A stretch of 64,000 bases of DNA, taken from assembly GCA_027494135.1 (NCBI GenBank), contig JAOSJK010000001.1, positions 289,378 through 353,377 of the forward strand, given 5' to 3'. Source of the DNA: Acidimicrobiia bacterium. Its GTDB lineage: Bacteria > Actinomycetota > Acidimicrobiia > IMCC26256 > PALSA-610. The notes beneath the pieces are model-generated. The model was not told the DNA's origin, ran no database searches, and saw nothing but the letters and a program-made list of their open reading frames with translations. The position numbers and the translations under genes were made by a program. Positions within the stretch are counted from its first letter, which is position 1. Every line of letters starts with the position of its first letter. This document shows, piece by piece, positions 28,757 through 37,665 of the stretch.

Positions 28757-29495
28757 TCATCCGCCGCCGAGCGCCGCCACCAGCACCAAGAGGTTGAACC
28801 CGACGTGGAGGAGGATCGGGCGCGAGAGGTCGCCGCTGCGCACCGCGAGGACGCCCGTGACGAGCCCGACCAGCAGGAGCCCGGGCAGCACCACGATTGC
28901 GCCGGGGTCGAGCAGGTGCACCAGGGCGAACGCCAGCGCCGAGATCCCGACCGCCAGGGCCGGCCCTACCCGGCGCATCAGGGCCCTGAGCAGCAGCCCG
29001 CGGAAGAGGAGCTCCTCCACCAGCGGCGCCACCAGTCCTGCCGAGAGCACGATCACGGCCAGCTCGAGGCCTCGGGCACTCTCGAGACGCTGCACGACGT
29101 CCTGAGCGGCCTCCTCCTTGTCGGCGAGGACCGCGATCGGGATCAGGGCGAGGTTCGCTGCGATCTGCATGCCGAATCCCACGGGGACCAACCACCAGTC
29201 GCGGAGGCGTACCCGCAGCCCGGAAGTCGCGGGCGAGGCTGCGAACCCCCTTCAGGCGTGAGATCAGCACGAGGACGGTGATCATTCCCACGTACTGGCC
29301 CGCGATGCTCACTGCGAAGACGACCGGGTCCGAGTCGGCATCGACCGGATCACGCCACGCGTAGGCGACCGTCGCGAAGAGCACGGCGCCCACCACCCCG
29401 GCGACCCACACCCACGCGGCGTCCGGCAGCCCCCAGCGGACCCGTCTAGCCTCCGAGCGCGCCCCGGGCGCGTACGGTGGCGTCGCGGAGACCAT
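28757..29495 (-). CDS. CPBP-family intramembrane metalloprotease (one-base frame break)
   Basis: About 245 residues after repair, with roughly seven membrane segments. This copy has the full CPBP motifs: VEELLFRGLLLRAL (EExxxR), LAFALVHLLDPG (FxxxH) and HVGFNLLVLVAALGGG (His plus Asn). The break is at 29219-29221; removing one base joins RDFR to LRVRLRDWWLVPVG. The ATG at 29495 has TACGCT 6 nt upstream. It is divergent from ftsH, with the two starts 130 nt apart. It is only distantly related to the CPBP protein at 2818. Confidence 0.87.
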
Positions 29496-29501
29496 CGTCT
29501 C

Positions 29502-29507
29502 AGCGTA
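29502..29507 (-). promoter_or_regulatory. -10 box TACGCT of the second CPBP gene, leaderless type
   Basis: On the minus strand TACGCT lies 6 nt before the ATG at 29495, without a Shine-Dalgarno sequence. Confidence 0.55.
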
Positions 29508-29609
29508 CCGGTGCGGCCGCGCGACGCCTCCGGGGCGTCACGACCCCGATCGGCGGCTCCACACGCGCTCCCGCACCCGCTCGCTGCCCGTACCATGAGG
29601 CCCACCTCG

Positions 29610-29615
29610 TACCCT
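29610..29615 (+). promoter_or_regulatory. -10 box TACCCT of ftsH
   Basis: TACCCT lies 9 nt before the ATG at 29625. A GGAG also lies just upstream of the ATG, so the message could be leaderless or have a very short leader. Confidence 0.45.
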
Positions 29616-29624
29616 GGAGCACGC

Positions 29625-31620
29625 ATGAGCCCCGGCCCCGAAGACAAGTGGCGTCCCCCGGAGCCTCCGGGCCGTCAGCCTCGCCCCCGGCAGGAGCGAA
29701 GCCCCGACGCGCTCCAGATGGACACCCTGGATCCTCGTGGGCGTACTGGCGATCGGATGGCTCGCCTGGCAGTCCGCTCCGGGCGGCGGGACCGAGCGCG
29801 CCGACCTCGACTACTCGGAGTTCCTGGCAGCGGTGGAAGACGGCCGCGTCGCCGAGATCAAGTACGACCAGTCGAACGGTCGCATCACGGGAAAGCTCGC
29901 GGAGGGAGAGCAGGTCGACGACAAGTCCGAGTTCGCCACCGACGGCCAGCCCGGCGGGCTCCCCGACGCCGACATCGAGCTCCTGAACGAGAACGGGGTC
30001 GGGCGGAACTACAAGCCGCCCTCGAGCGACCTCCTCGGGACGATCCTCGTGTACATCCTCCCGTTCGTGCTCATCATCGGGTTCTTCGTCTGGATGAGCC
30101 GGCGCGCGCAGGGGCAGATGGGCGCGGTGATGAACATCGGGCGATCCAGGGCGAAGGTCTACAGCACCGAGAAGCCGAAGACGACGTTCGCCGACGTCGC
30201 GGGGTACGAATCCGTCAAGGAGGAGATCAAGGAGGTCGTCGACTTCCTGAAGTTCCCCGGCCGCTTCAAGGAGATCGGAGCTCGGATCCCCAAGGGCGTC
30301 CTCCTCGTGGGCCCGCCGGGAACCGGCAAGACGCTCATCGCCCGGGCCGTCGCCGGCGAGGCCGGTGTCCCGTTCGTCTCCGTCACGGGCTCCGACTTCA
30401 TGGAGATGTTCGTCGGCGTGGGCGCAGCGAGGGTGCGCGACCTCTTCCAGACAGCCAAGAAGCAGGCGCCGGCGATCATCTTCGTCGACGAGCTCGACTC
30501 GATCGGCAGGAAGCGCGGCGCCGGCCTCGGCGGTGGCCACGACGAGCGCGAACAGACCCTCAACCAGATGCTCGCCGAGATGGACGGTTTCGAGGCGACC
30601 GAGGGCATCGTCATGATGGCGGCGACGAACCGGCCCGACGTCCTCGACCCTGCTCTCCTGCGCCCGGGGCGCTTCGACCGCCAGGTCCTCGTGCCGCTCC
30701 CGACCCAGTCGGAGCGCCTGGAGATCCTGCGCGTGCACTTCCGCGACAAGCGGATCGGCGATGACGTGGACGCCGACATCGTCGCGCGCGGCACTCCGGG
30801 GATGAGCGGCGCCGATCTGGCGAACCTTGTCAACGAGGCCGCACTCTTCGCGGTCCGACGCGGAGCCACCGAGGTCCAGGCGATCGACTTCGAGGACGCG
30901 AGAGATCGAGTGCTCATGGGCCTCAAGCGCGAGTCGATGGCCCTGACCGAGGAGGAGAAGGAGGTCGTCGCATACCACGAGGCGGGCCACGCGACCTGCG
31001 CGTACGTACTGGAGCACGCCGACCCCGTGCACAAGGTGACGATCCTGCCCACGGGCATGGCCCTGGGCACCACCCAGCAGCTCCCGCTCGAGGAGCGTCA
31101 CATCTATCGACGCGAGTACATAACCGACTCGCTGGTGGTCCGCCTGGGTGGGCGCGTCTCGGAGCAGATCGTCTTCGGACACCTCTCGACCGGAGCCAAC
31201 AACGACCTGGTCGGCTGCACCGAGCTGGCCCGCAAGATGGTCCGCGAGTGGGGCATGAGCGATCGGATCGGGCCGATGGCATGGGGCACCCAGGGTGCGG
31301 TGTTCCTCGGTGAGGATCTGATGCACACACGCGACTACTCCGACGAGACGGCGCGGGTCATCGACGAGGAGGTCGAGCAGATCCTGCGTGACGAGGAGGA
31401 CCGGTGCCGCAAGGTGCTCACCGAGCACAGGCCCGGGCTCGAGTCGGTGGCTCGCGCTCTGCTCGAGCGCGAGACGCTCGACGGTGCCGAGGTCATCGGT
31501 CTCGTCGACGAGGCGATGGGCTTCAAGGCGGGCGGCCCACGTCGCGTTGCGCACGCCGACGGCGTCACCGAGGCGGATCCCGAAGAGCCGCTGCCGCCGC
31601 CGTTCACCCCGTCCGACTGA
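29625..31620 (+). CDS. ftsH: ATP-dependent zinc metalloprotease FtsH (one-base frame break at N terminus)
   Basis: A membrane-anchored AAA protease of about 664 residues that degrades misassembled membrane and some cytoplasmic proteins. Two membrane segments ([14 protein letters not shown] and [19 protein letters not shown]) flank an external domain. The AAA module has [17 protein letters not shown] (Walker A), [15 protein letters not shown] (Walker B) and [20 protein letters not shown] (second region of homology). The protease site is [13 protein letters not shown] (HExxH). The MSPGPEDKW start at ATG 29625 and the main frame are joined by a one-base change in the C-run 29684-29688. The first start in the main frame alone, GTG 29737, would cut into the first membrane helix. 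Confidence 0.95.
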
Positions 31621-31629
31621 GCGGGTGCC

Positions 31630-32112
31630 TCAGCGCCCGTCGGCGTCCTCCGAGCGACTCGAACCACCGGGCTCACCCTGTTGCACCTCGCGCGCCCGTG
31701 CGACGGTCGCCCACAGATCACTCGCCGGCACGTTGCCGAACGCGTGCGCCCTGACGACGCCCTCCGCGTCGGCCACTACCGACAGCGGAACCGCATCCAC
31801 CGAGTACTTCTCCTGGAGGTCGCGTCGCTGCGAGTACTCGATCTCGCACACCGCGACGTCGCCGGTCGCCAGCACGGCGATCTTGGTCGACATCTCCGCG
31901 CACCCGCCGCACTCGGCGGAGGTGAACAGGACCAGGAGCCACGGAGCGTCCGGTCGGGGGAAGTCGGCCCGATCCACCTGCGCCGGCACGTGCGCCCGGT
32001 CGCCGGTCCTGACCGGTAGCGCACCGGAGCCCTTCGGACGCCTCTCCAGCCGCCACGCGACGGCCCCGGCCACCAGGAGAAGGATGGCGGCGATTGCCAC
32101 GCGGGTGATCAC
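31630..32112 (-). CDS. Membrane-anchored thioredoxin-like protein
   Basis: A 160-residue protein with an N-terminal membrane anchor (VAIAAILLLVAGAVAW) and an external thioredoxin fold. The active-site segment is LFTSAECGGCAEMSTKI, with CGGC in place of CGPC. It is followed by a strand and VDAVPLSVVADAEG, where the cis-Pro loop has AVP. It could reduce or isomerise disulfides outside the membrane; the partner is unknown. GTG 32112 is preferred over TTG 32145 because TACCCT lies exactly 6 nt upstream. The stop is 9 nt from the ftsH stop, so the genes are tightly convergent. Confidence 0.82.
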   Translation of the reverse strand: MITRVAIAAILLLVAGAVAWRLERRPKGSGALPVRTGDRAHVPAQVDRADFPRPDAPWLLVLFTSAECGGCAEMSTKIAVLATGDVAVCEIEYSQRRDLQEKYSVDAVPLSVVADAEGVVRAHAFGNVPASDLWATVARAREVQQGEPGGSSRSEDADGR

Positions 32113-32118
32113 CCGCCG

Positions 32119-32124
32119 AGGGTA
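32119..32124 (-). promoter_or_regulatory. -10 box TACCCT of the thioredoxin-like gene, leaderless type
   Basis: On the minus strand TACCCT lies 6 nt before GTG 32112 and decides that start against the in-frame TTG at 32145. Confidence 0.5.
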
Positions 32125-32166
32125 CCCGTAGGTGGGGGCGTGCAATGCCCTCCGACCGGCGAGAGA

Positions 32167-33697
32167 TCAGCCCCGGTCGGGCACCCCGATAGACCGGGTG
32201 ACGGCCAGAGCGCGCGTCACCAGGCGCTCGGCGACAACTGGAGCGCTCGACGTCACGATCACCCCCGCGTCGCCTCCGTCCAACCCTGCCGCTTCGAGCA
32301 GCTCGAGGGAGGTCTACGACGAGCCGCTCGCCGGGAGCGATCTCCAGGCTCTTGACCTCGTCAGGCTCCACGCGACCACCCGGAGCGATGATGACCAGAT
32401 CGACCGAGACCGCGTCACCACCGGGATTCAGGACCGCCAAGCTCGCTCCGTCGGCGTTCTGAACGCTCGATCGGGCGAACACCCAGCGATCGGCCGGCTC
32501 ACGCGATCCGAGCAGCGTCGTGGCGCCGGTGGACTCCTCCTCATCGGTCAACGTCTCGGAGCTCTGCGCGAAGAACGGCACTCCGGTAGCGGAGCTGACC
32601 AGGATGCTGAACGTGAGCCCGATCGGAACGCGAACGCAGCTCGGCAGGTCGTTCTCGCCACACGCGCCCAGCACCATCTGCACGGCCGAGTCGCGCGGAA
32701 CCGAGATCGTCACGGGCTCGATGACAGCGTCTCCGTCGGCGACCACCTGGACGTCGACCTCGGTGTCGAAGCCCCCCGGGTTGGCGATCCCGATCGAGCG
32801 GGCCTGCCCTCGTCTCCGAACGCCGTCCGCGAACCACCACTCCTCGGATGGCGCGACCGCCCCGAGAGTCGCGGCGACACCTCTCCGCCCGGAGTCGGGC
32901 AGGAAGATCTCCGACTGCTGAGCGATGACGCGCCCCACCCGGGCATCCACGTAGGTCGCCACGAACGCCTGCCTCCGAACCGACTCGTGGACCTTGACCG
33001 CGACCCGCGATCGCCTGGGCACCTCCAGCCCGCCCAGGTCGAGGGGCGCCTTGCGCCCATCGTCGGTGAAGAAGGTCACGTCGACGATCGCGTCGTCGCC
33101 GAAGGGATTGAAGAGCACAAGCCACTGCTCCGTGCCGCGCAACGTCGTGCCGTTGGAGAAGTACCAGCGGTCCGACGGCTGTGTCGCGCAGGGGCCCACC
33201 TCCAGATCGCCGTCGACGATCAACGTCTGCTCGACGACGACCTCGCTCGAGAAGGGCTCGACGATCACGGCCGGGTGAGGTGCGTCCGACATGTCCGCCG
33301 GGACCAGGTGCAGCGTGCCGTAGGCCGCAATGGTGAACTCCTCACTCGCCGCCCGCCCACCGGGGAAGAGCGTCACCTCGACGACCGCTTCACGGTCCAT
33401 GAGATTCGTGGCGGTGACCACCTCCTTGACGCCCACGGCCTCCGACTCGGGTCCGCCCGGGCAGTACCAGGCGCTCGAACGCGCACCGGCGGGCGGCATC
33501 GAGACCGCGTCGGTCGCCGACGGGACCACGGGGGGCGGGGGCAGCTCGGGGTCGCCGGCGACCACCGACGACAGCGCGATGACCGCGAGCGCGACCACGA
33601 GCGGAGCGCGCCGGACTCGCCGGTCGGCCGGATCCCTGCGCGAACCCTCCGACAGGCGCTCCCGGAAGCGAAGCACTCTGCTGCCGACGGAAGTCAC
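32167..33697 (-). CDS. DUF5719-like secreted/anchored protein (one-base frame break)
   Basis: About 509 residues after repair. A basic N terminus and hydrophobic helix (APLVVALAVIALSSVVAG) anchor or export it. The rest is repeated beta-rich segments: WYCPGGPESEAVG, RWYFSNGTTLRGTEQWLVLF, EWWFADGVRRRGQARSIGIA and RWVFARSSVQNADGASLAVL. Each pairs a tryptophan strand with an N-P-G/F-G 'neighbour' strand (NPFGDD, NPGGFD, NPGGDA), a layout seen in the actinobacterial DUF5719 family. The tail (LLEAAGLDGGDAGVIVTS) is in another frame; one base near 32307-32312 is extra. The GTG at 33697 overlaps the stop of the membrane protein upstream. It is presumed to partner that protein and the GT2; activity unknown. 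Confidence 0.75.
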
Positions 33698-35811
33698 GGC
33701 GACGAGCCCACGTCGGGGTCTCCATCCGATGCCGCTTCGGCGGCCTCGTCCCGTCGAGCGCGCCACAGCGCGACGCAGGCGATCGCCCAGGCGGCCGCCT
33801 GGCCGGCCAGCATCGCGGGTCGGAGCAGGCCACGGTCGTAGCTCAGGTCGATGGCGGCGCGCTCGGGCACGATGAAGCCGTTCGCCCATCCGAAGGTGCG
33901 GACGTGCTCGAGCTTCCTTCCACCTGCCTCTGCACTCCACCGCTCGTCGTACTCCTGCGACCAGAGCATGAGGCCCGGGCCGGTCGGGTTCGACTCACCC
34001 AGGGCACCTCCGATCGGCTCGGCCAGGTCGATCCTGGTGCGTGCCGCATCCGCGACGGGGTCGTCGGAGTCGATCGGCACGCGATCGGAACGACCATCGG
34101 GAACCATCGATCGGGTAGCGGCCCACACCTGGTTCTCGTAGAGCAGCATTCCACGCTCGGACTCGAGCTCTGCGAGGTCGAGCTGGCCTCCCAACGCCTG
34201 CGCGAATCGCTGGTCCGTCGAGGCCCTCGCCCCGCTGCCCGGGCCGGCCCTCGAGACGAGCGCCACGTAGCGGATCCCCATCGGCGCGATGAGGTGCCCG
34301 GCTCGGGCGGTCCTACCCTCGGCGAGCAACCTCAACACCTCTTCGACCACCGGGTCGGCAGCGCCCTCCGACGGCTGCAGAGCCGTGACGTCTCCGACCC
34401 CGCTGAACGTGATCCCGTATCCGATGCCGGCCGTGCTGCGCGAGTCGAGCGGGAGGACGTCGGGAGCGCCCAACCAGAGCACACGGAACGATCCGTCCCG
34501 CCGTTCCTGCTCCATCCAGCCGAGCGCCTGCTCCCAGTCGCGCTGCGGCATCCGGTACCGCCCGCCAAACGTGTCGGGTAGGAGCCCCAGAAGCGGGAGG
34601 CAGAGCCCGAACGCCGCTATGACGGCGGCGACCTGTCTCCAGCCGAACAGGAACTGACGGAGGTCGTCGACGATCGCGGCCACACCGAGCCCCACCGCCA
34701 GCGCCAGCCCGAGCGCGGCACCCACGAGGAGTCCGTCGTGGGCAGGCACCGGAGACGTCGGATCCAGACGCGCGGGGAGCCAGGCCAACGCCACCGATAC
34801 CGCGACCATCAGCCAGGCCCTTCCCGCCCAGGCGAGTCGCGCTCCGGTGGCCACCAGCAGGGGGAGGGCGGCCGCGAGGTACAGGCCCCACGTCGCCCAC
34901 CCGGCACCGGCGGGGCCGGTGCGGAACCCGAGCACGTCGGCGAGGCCGAGCGGCGACCGTGGAACCAGCCCGATGGTCGCGGGATCGCCGCCGAGCACGT
35001 CGAACGACCAAGGCGCCAGGAGCACGAAGGCGAGCGCAGAACCTGCGACCGCGATGCCCAGTCCACGCAACGCGATGCGCGCACCGCCCACCAGCGGTAC
35101 CGCGAGGACCAGCGCTACCGCTACGGCCGGTGCGAAGACGATCGCCGGCGGCCAGACCGCCGTGGCCGTCGCAGTGATCAAGGCGGTGCTCAGAAGTGCA
35201 CGCCGCTTACCGATGGGGCTCGACCCGAGACCCCCTGCGCCCCGCTCCCCCACGAACTGCACGATCGCGCCGAACAGGATCGGGGCCAGAGCGAAGAGGA
35301 CGAGTGGGCCGAGACGGCCGCGCGCGATCGCGTTGCGCGGCAGAGGATTGGCGCTGTAGGCGGCGGCGGCGGCGACCGCCGGCCAGGCCGACGGCGACAG
35401 CCGCCGCACCATCCTGTAGGCGGCGACCGCTCCGAAGGGCAGCGCGCCGGCGACCACCACCGTGCGGGCAGAAGAGGTGGCGCCGAGGAGAGCCGTCCCG
35501 AGAGCGCTCATCGCGGCCAGCACGGGTGGGGCCGCGGCGTCGGTCCCCAGTCCCGACTGGCGCCACGGGTCCCAGTATGCGCTGAGAAGCCCATCGAGTC
35601 CCGGCCAGCGGCCGAACGTGCCGATCGCCGGGACGTGCCCCGAGATCAGGCTGCGCGCCCCGAAGAGGAGCACGGCCAGCAGGGTCAAGCCGCTCAGGGC
35701 CTCGGGTCGGGTCAGGCGCCTGCTCGCCTCGTCGACCACCACCTTCGTGCGCGTCGAGACGTCGGCCAGCCGGTCCCCCGCATGCAATCGGACGGTCAGG
35801 AAGGTCCTCAC
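33694..35811 (-). CDS. Polytopic membrane protein of the GT2/DUF5719 cluster
   Basis: A 705-residue protein with about a dozen membrane segments in the first 480 residues. These are followed by an external domain of about 200 residues and a last membrane helix (MLAGQAAAWAIACVALWRA). The first external loop contains LLSAYWDPWRQSGLGTDAAA. YSANPLPRNAIARGRLGPLV resembles the cytoplasmic face of lipid-linked sugar transferases, but no catalytic motif is certain. GTG 35811 overlaps the GT2 stop (GTGA). In other actinobacteria a GT2 domain and a polytopic module can be one long protein, so this may be the separated membrane half. It likely acts in envelope glycan synthesis. Confidence 0.7.
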   Translation of the reverse strand: MRTFLTVRLHAGDRLADVSTRTKVVVDEASRRLTRPEALSGLTLLAVLLFGARSLISGHVPAIGTFGRWPGLDGLLSAYWDPWRQSGLGTDAAAPPVLAAMSALGTALLGATSSARTVVVAGALPFGAVAAYRMVRRLSPSAWPAVAAAAAYSANPLPRNAIARGRLGPLVLFALAPILFGAIVQFVGERGAGGLGSSPIGKRRALLSTALITATATAVWPPAIVFAPAVAVALVLAVPLVGGARIALRGLGIAVAGSALAFVLLAPWSFDVLGGDPATIGLVPRSPLGLADVLGFRTGPAGAGWATWGLYLAAALPLLVATGARLAWAGRAWLMVAVSVALAWLPARLDPTSPVPAHDGLLVGAALGLALAVGLGVAAIVDDLRQFLFGWRQVAAVIAAFGLCLPLLGLLPDTFGGRYRMPQRDWEQALGWMEQERRDGSFRVLWLGAPDVLPLDSRSTAGIGYGITFSGVGDVTALQPSEGAADPVVEEVLRLLAEGRTARAGHLIAPMGIRYVALVSRAGPGSGARASTDQRFAQALGGQLDLAELESERGMLLYENQVWAATRSMVPDGRSDRVPIDSDDPVADAARTRIDLAEPIGGALGESNPTGPGLMLWSQEYDERWSAEAGGRKLEHVRTFGWANGFIVPERAAIDLSYDRGLLRPAMLAGQAAAWAIACVALWRARRDEAAEAASDGDPDVGSSP

Positions 35812-36849
35812 TGCGCGCTGCCGCGAACCATCAGGTCGCGCACGTCGTCGTCGCCCACGGTCCGCAGAGCCTGGGTCTCGCGACGCGAACGGACGACGCT
35901 CCGCAGATCGCGCAGGTTCGCCGACCAACCTCCGAGAGCCGCTCGCGCCCTCCCCCACTGACGGGTAGTGGCGAGCGCGACCGCCTCGACGAGGCTGAGC
36001 AGGAACGCGACCGGCAGCACCCACACCAAGGTGAGCCCCGAGTACGACGTGATCAGGACGCGTATCCGGTTGCGGTTGCGTCTCCGCTCGTCCACGAGAC
36101 CGCGGCTGCGTTCACTCCCGACTCCCGAGCGACCGTGACGGACGCGCGCATCTGGGGCAACCAGGACGCGCGCCCCCGCGAGACGGGCGCGCCAGCAGAG
36201 ATCGATGTCGTCGGAGCCCGGATACGTCTCGGGATCGAACCCCCGAGCCCGGCGAAGAGATCGCGCGCACGAGCATCGCCGCGCTCGAGACGAAGAAGAC
36301 GTCTCGCACGGCGTCGTGCTGCTCCTGGTCGATCTCGCCGGGCTCTATCCCGCTGAAGACGACGCCGTAGTGGTCGATCGCCAGACCGACCTCCAGGAGG
36401 ACCTCCGGGCTTGCCCGGTCGACGATCTTCGGGCCGACGACGCCGGCGTTCGATCGGTAGGCCTCCTCGACCATGACCCGGACCGCCGAGGGCTCTACGA
36501 CGACGTCGTCGTGGCAGAAGAGCAGGAACGCCGCTCCCTCGACGGCTCCGATCGCCTCGTTCGCTGCGACCGCGAAGCCGACGTTCTCGGGGAGGCGGCG
36601 CACGTACGCGTGAGGGGCGACCGAGGCGATCCGGGCCGTCGGGTCGGCTGAGCTGCCGCTGTCGAGCACGAGGATCGACAGCGCCGGGTAGTCCTGGGAG
36701 GCGAGCGAGGCCAGCGTCTCCTCGAGTCCCTCGCCGTCGGAGGTCACGACGACCGCCACCACGGGCGGGGCAGGCGTCTCCGCCGGCTCCTCAGCGTCGC
36801 CCACGCCTGAGAGATCGAGGCCGGACGGCTGCGGTTCGGGCTTCTCCAT
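35808..36849 (-). CDS. Family 2 glycosyltransferase with C-terminal membrane helix (two frame breaks)
   Basis: About 347 residues after repair. The GT-A domain shows PPVVAVVVTSDGEGLEETLA, the first Asp site SILVLDSGSSADPT, NVGFAVAANEAIG and LLFCHDDVVVEPS. After repair LFAGLGGFDPETYPGSDDID leads into DLCWRARLAGARVLV, the D-D-x-D.CWR acceptor-site block of WbbL-like enzymes. A membrane helix (GLTLVWVLPVAFLLSLVEAV) and basic tail follow. The breaks are at 36240-36244 (C-run one short) and near 36262-36269. ATG 36849 is the likely start. It probably transfers a sugar to a lipid-linked envelope precursor; donor unknown. Confidence 0.8.
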
Positions 36850-36919
36850 GGGCCGGGCGAGGATACCAACCGTGCCCCCGCGAGCGGCGGTGGGACTCTC
36901 CGACGGGGTCGGCCAGTGC

Positions 36920-36948
36920 TTGCAACTGTTTAACATATCTGTTATTGT
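36920..36948 (+). promoter_or_regulatory. Strong sigma-70-type promoter for the 37058 gene
   Basis: TTGCAA (36920-36925) and TATTGT (36943-36948) are separated by 17 bases inside an AT-rich island, which is rare here. The predicted start near 36955 leaves a leader of about 100 nt rich in A and C and almost free of G runs, then AGGAGG before the ATG at 37058. Confidence 0.65.
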
Positions 36949-37057
36949 CGCGAGCACACGGGCGCCGGTCGGCACCCCACCTGCGAGCACGACGACAACC
37001 GACACGCCGACAACCAACACGACACCGACGAGCGCGACACCAACAGGAGGGCCATCC

Positions 37058-37558
37058 ATGGGAATCGATGTTCGCAAGGTCATCACCGACGCCGGGTACG
37101 TCTCTATAGGGCTCGGTGTCCTCGGCTACCAGCAGGCGCAGACCCGTCGGCGCGAGCTCGGAGCACGACTCGACAGCGCCGGCGAGTGCATCGGCGTGCG
37201 TGCGCGCGAGATGCGCAGCCGCGTGTCGGAGGGAGTCCCCTCGAGGCTCGATGAGCGTGCGCAGGCCGTCCGTGTTCGCCTCGAGAGCCGTATCCGGGAT
37301 CTGCCTGACCCCGACGAGGTGCGAACCCGCATCGGCGAGCGCACCCGAGTCGCACGCGAAACGGTCGACGCCAGGGCACGCGAGATGCGTGGAGTCGTGG
37401 AGGAGCAGACCCGCGCGGCCATCGACCGCGTCCAGCTGCTCGGCGACGAGCTGGGAAGACGCGTCGAGCCGCTGGTCGATCGGCTCCCCGAGCCGGTGGC
37501 GAAGGCGGTCGAGCCGCTGCGCACCAGGATGCACGCACCGGTCGGCTCCGGCGTCTGA
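37058..37558 (+). CDS. Unknown helical, charged 166-residue protein
   Basis: The ATG at 37058 has a strong Shine-Dalgarno sequence (CAGGAGGG) 7-8 nt upstream. After a short start (MGIDVRKVITDAGYVSIGLG) the protein is nearly all predicted helix, with regularly spaced Arg, Glu and Val in heptad-like patterns (for example ESRIRDLPDPDEVRTRIGER and ARETVDARAREMRGVVEEQT). It has no Cys beyond one and no membrane helix. The pattern resembles phasin- or apolipoprotein-like surface-binding proteins, but I cannot assign a family. It stands alone between a strong promoter and a strong terminator, which suggests high, independent expression. Confidence 0.75.
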   Translation: MGIDVRKVITDAGYVSIGLGVLGYQQAQTRRRELGARLDSAGECIGVRAREMRSRVSEGVPSRLDERAQAVRVRLESRIRDLPDPDEVRTRIGERTRVARETVDARAREMRGVVEEQTRAAIDRVQLLGDELGRRVEPLVDRLPEPVAKAVEPLRTRMHAPVGSGV

Positions 37559-37585
37559 CCTGATCCCCCGACCCCACAGCACGTA

Positions 37586-37615
37586 GTGAGGCCCCCTCCC
37601 GTGAGGGGGCCTCAC
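37586..37615 (+). terminator. Rho-independent-type hairpin after the 37058 gene
   Basis: A perfect 13-bp stem, GTGAGGCCCCCTC and its complement, with a CCGT tetraloop begins 27 nt after the stop codon. No T-tract follows, as is common in GC-rich actinobacteria. It separates this gene from cofD. Confidence 0.75.
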
Positions 37616-37653
37616 CGCGTACTCCTCGTTGCCGCCGGGCCCCGTGACGCCGG

Positions 37654-37659
37654 TACGCT
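37654..37659 (+). promoter_or_regulatory. -10 box TACGCT of cofD, leaderless type
   Basis: TACGCT lies 6 nt before GTG 37666 and downstream of the terminator at 37586-37615, so the F420 genes probably form their own leaderless transcript. Confidence 0.6.
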
Positions 37660-37665
37660 CGTTCC

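Noticed and set aside
31110..31125. Third copy of the palindrome suggested by CTATCGACG within ftsH
   Set aside because: Only nine bases match, there is no inverted partner nearby, and the sequence is conserved FtsH coding DNA.
29500..31554. A 684-codon open frame antisense to ftsH
   Set aside because: Its codons are the complement of conserved FtsH motifs and it has no recognisable domain; long antisense frames are expected at this GC content.
32186..32197. CGATAGACC near the end of the DUF5719-like gene as another palindrome arm
   Set aside because: It lacks the GCGTCG prefix and any complementary arm; the match is short and lies within coding sequence.
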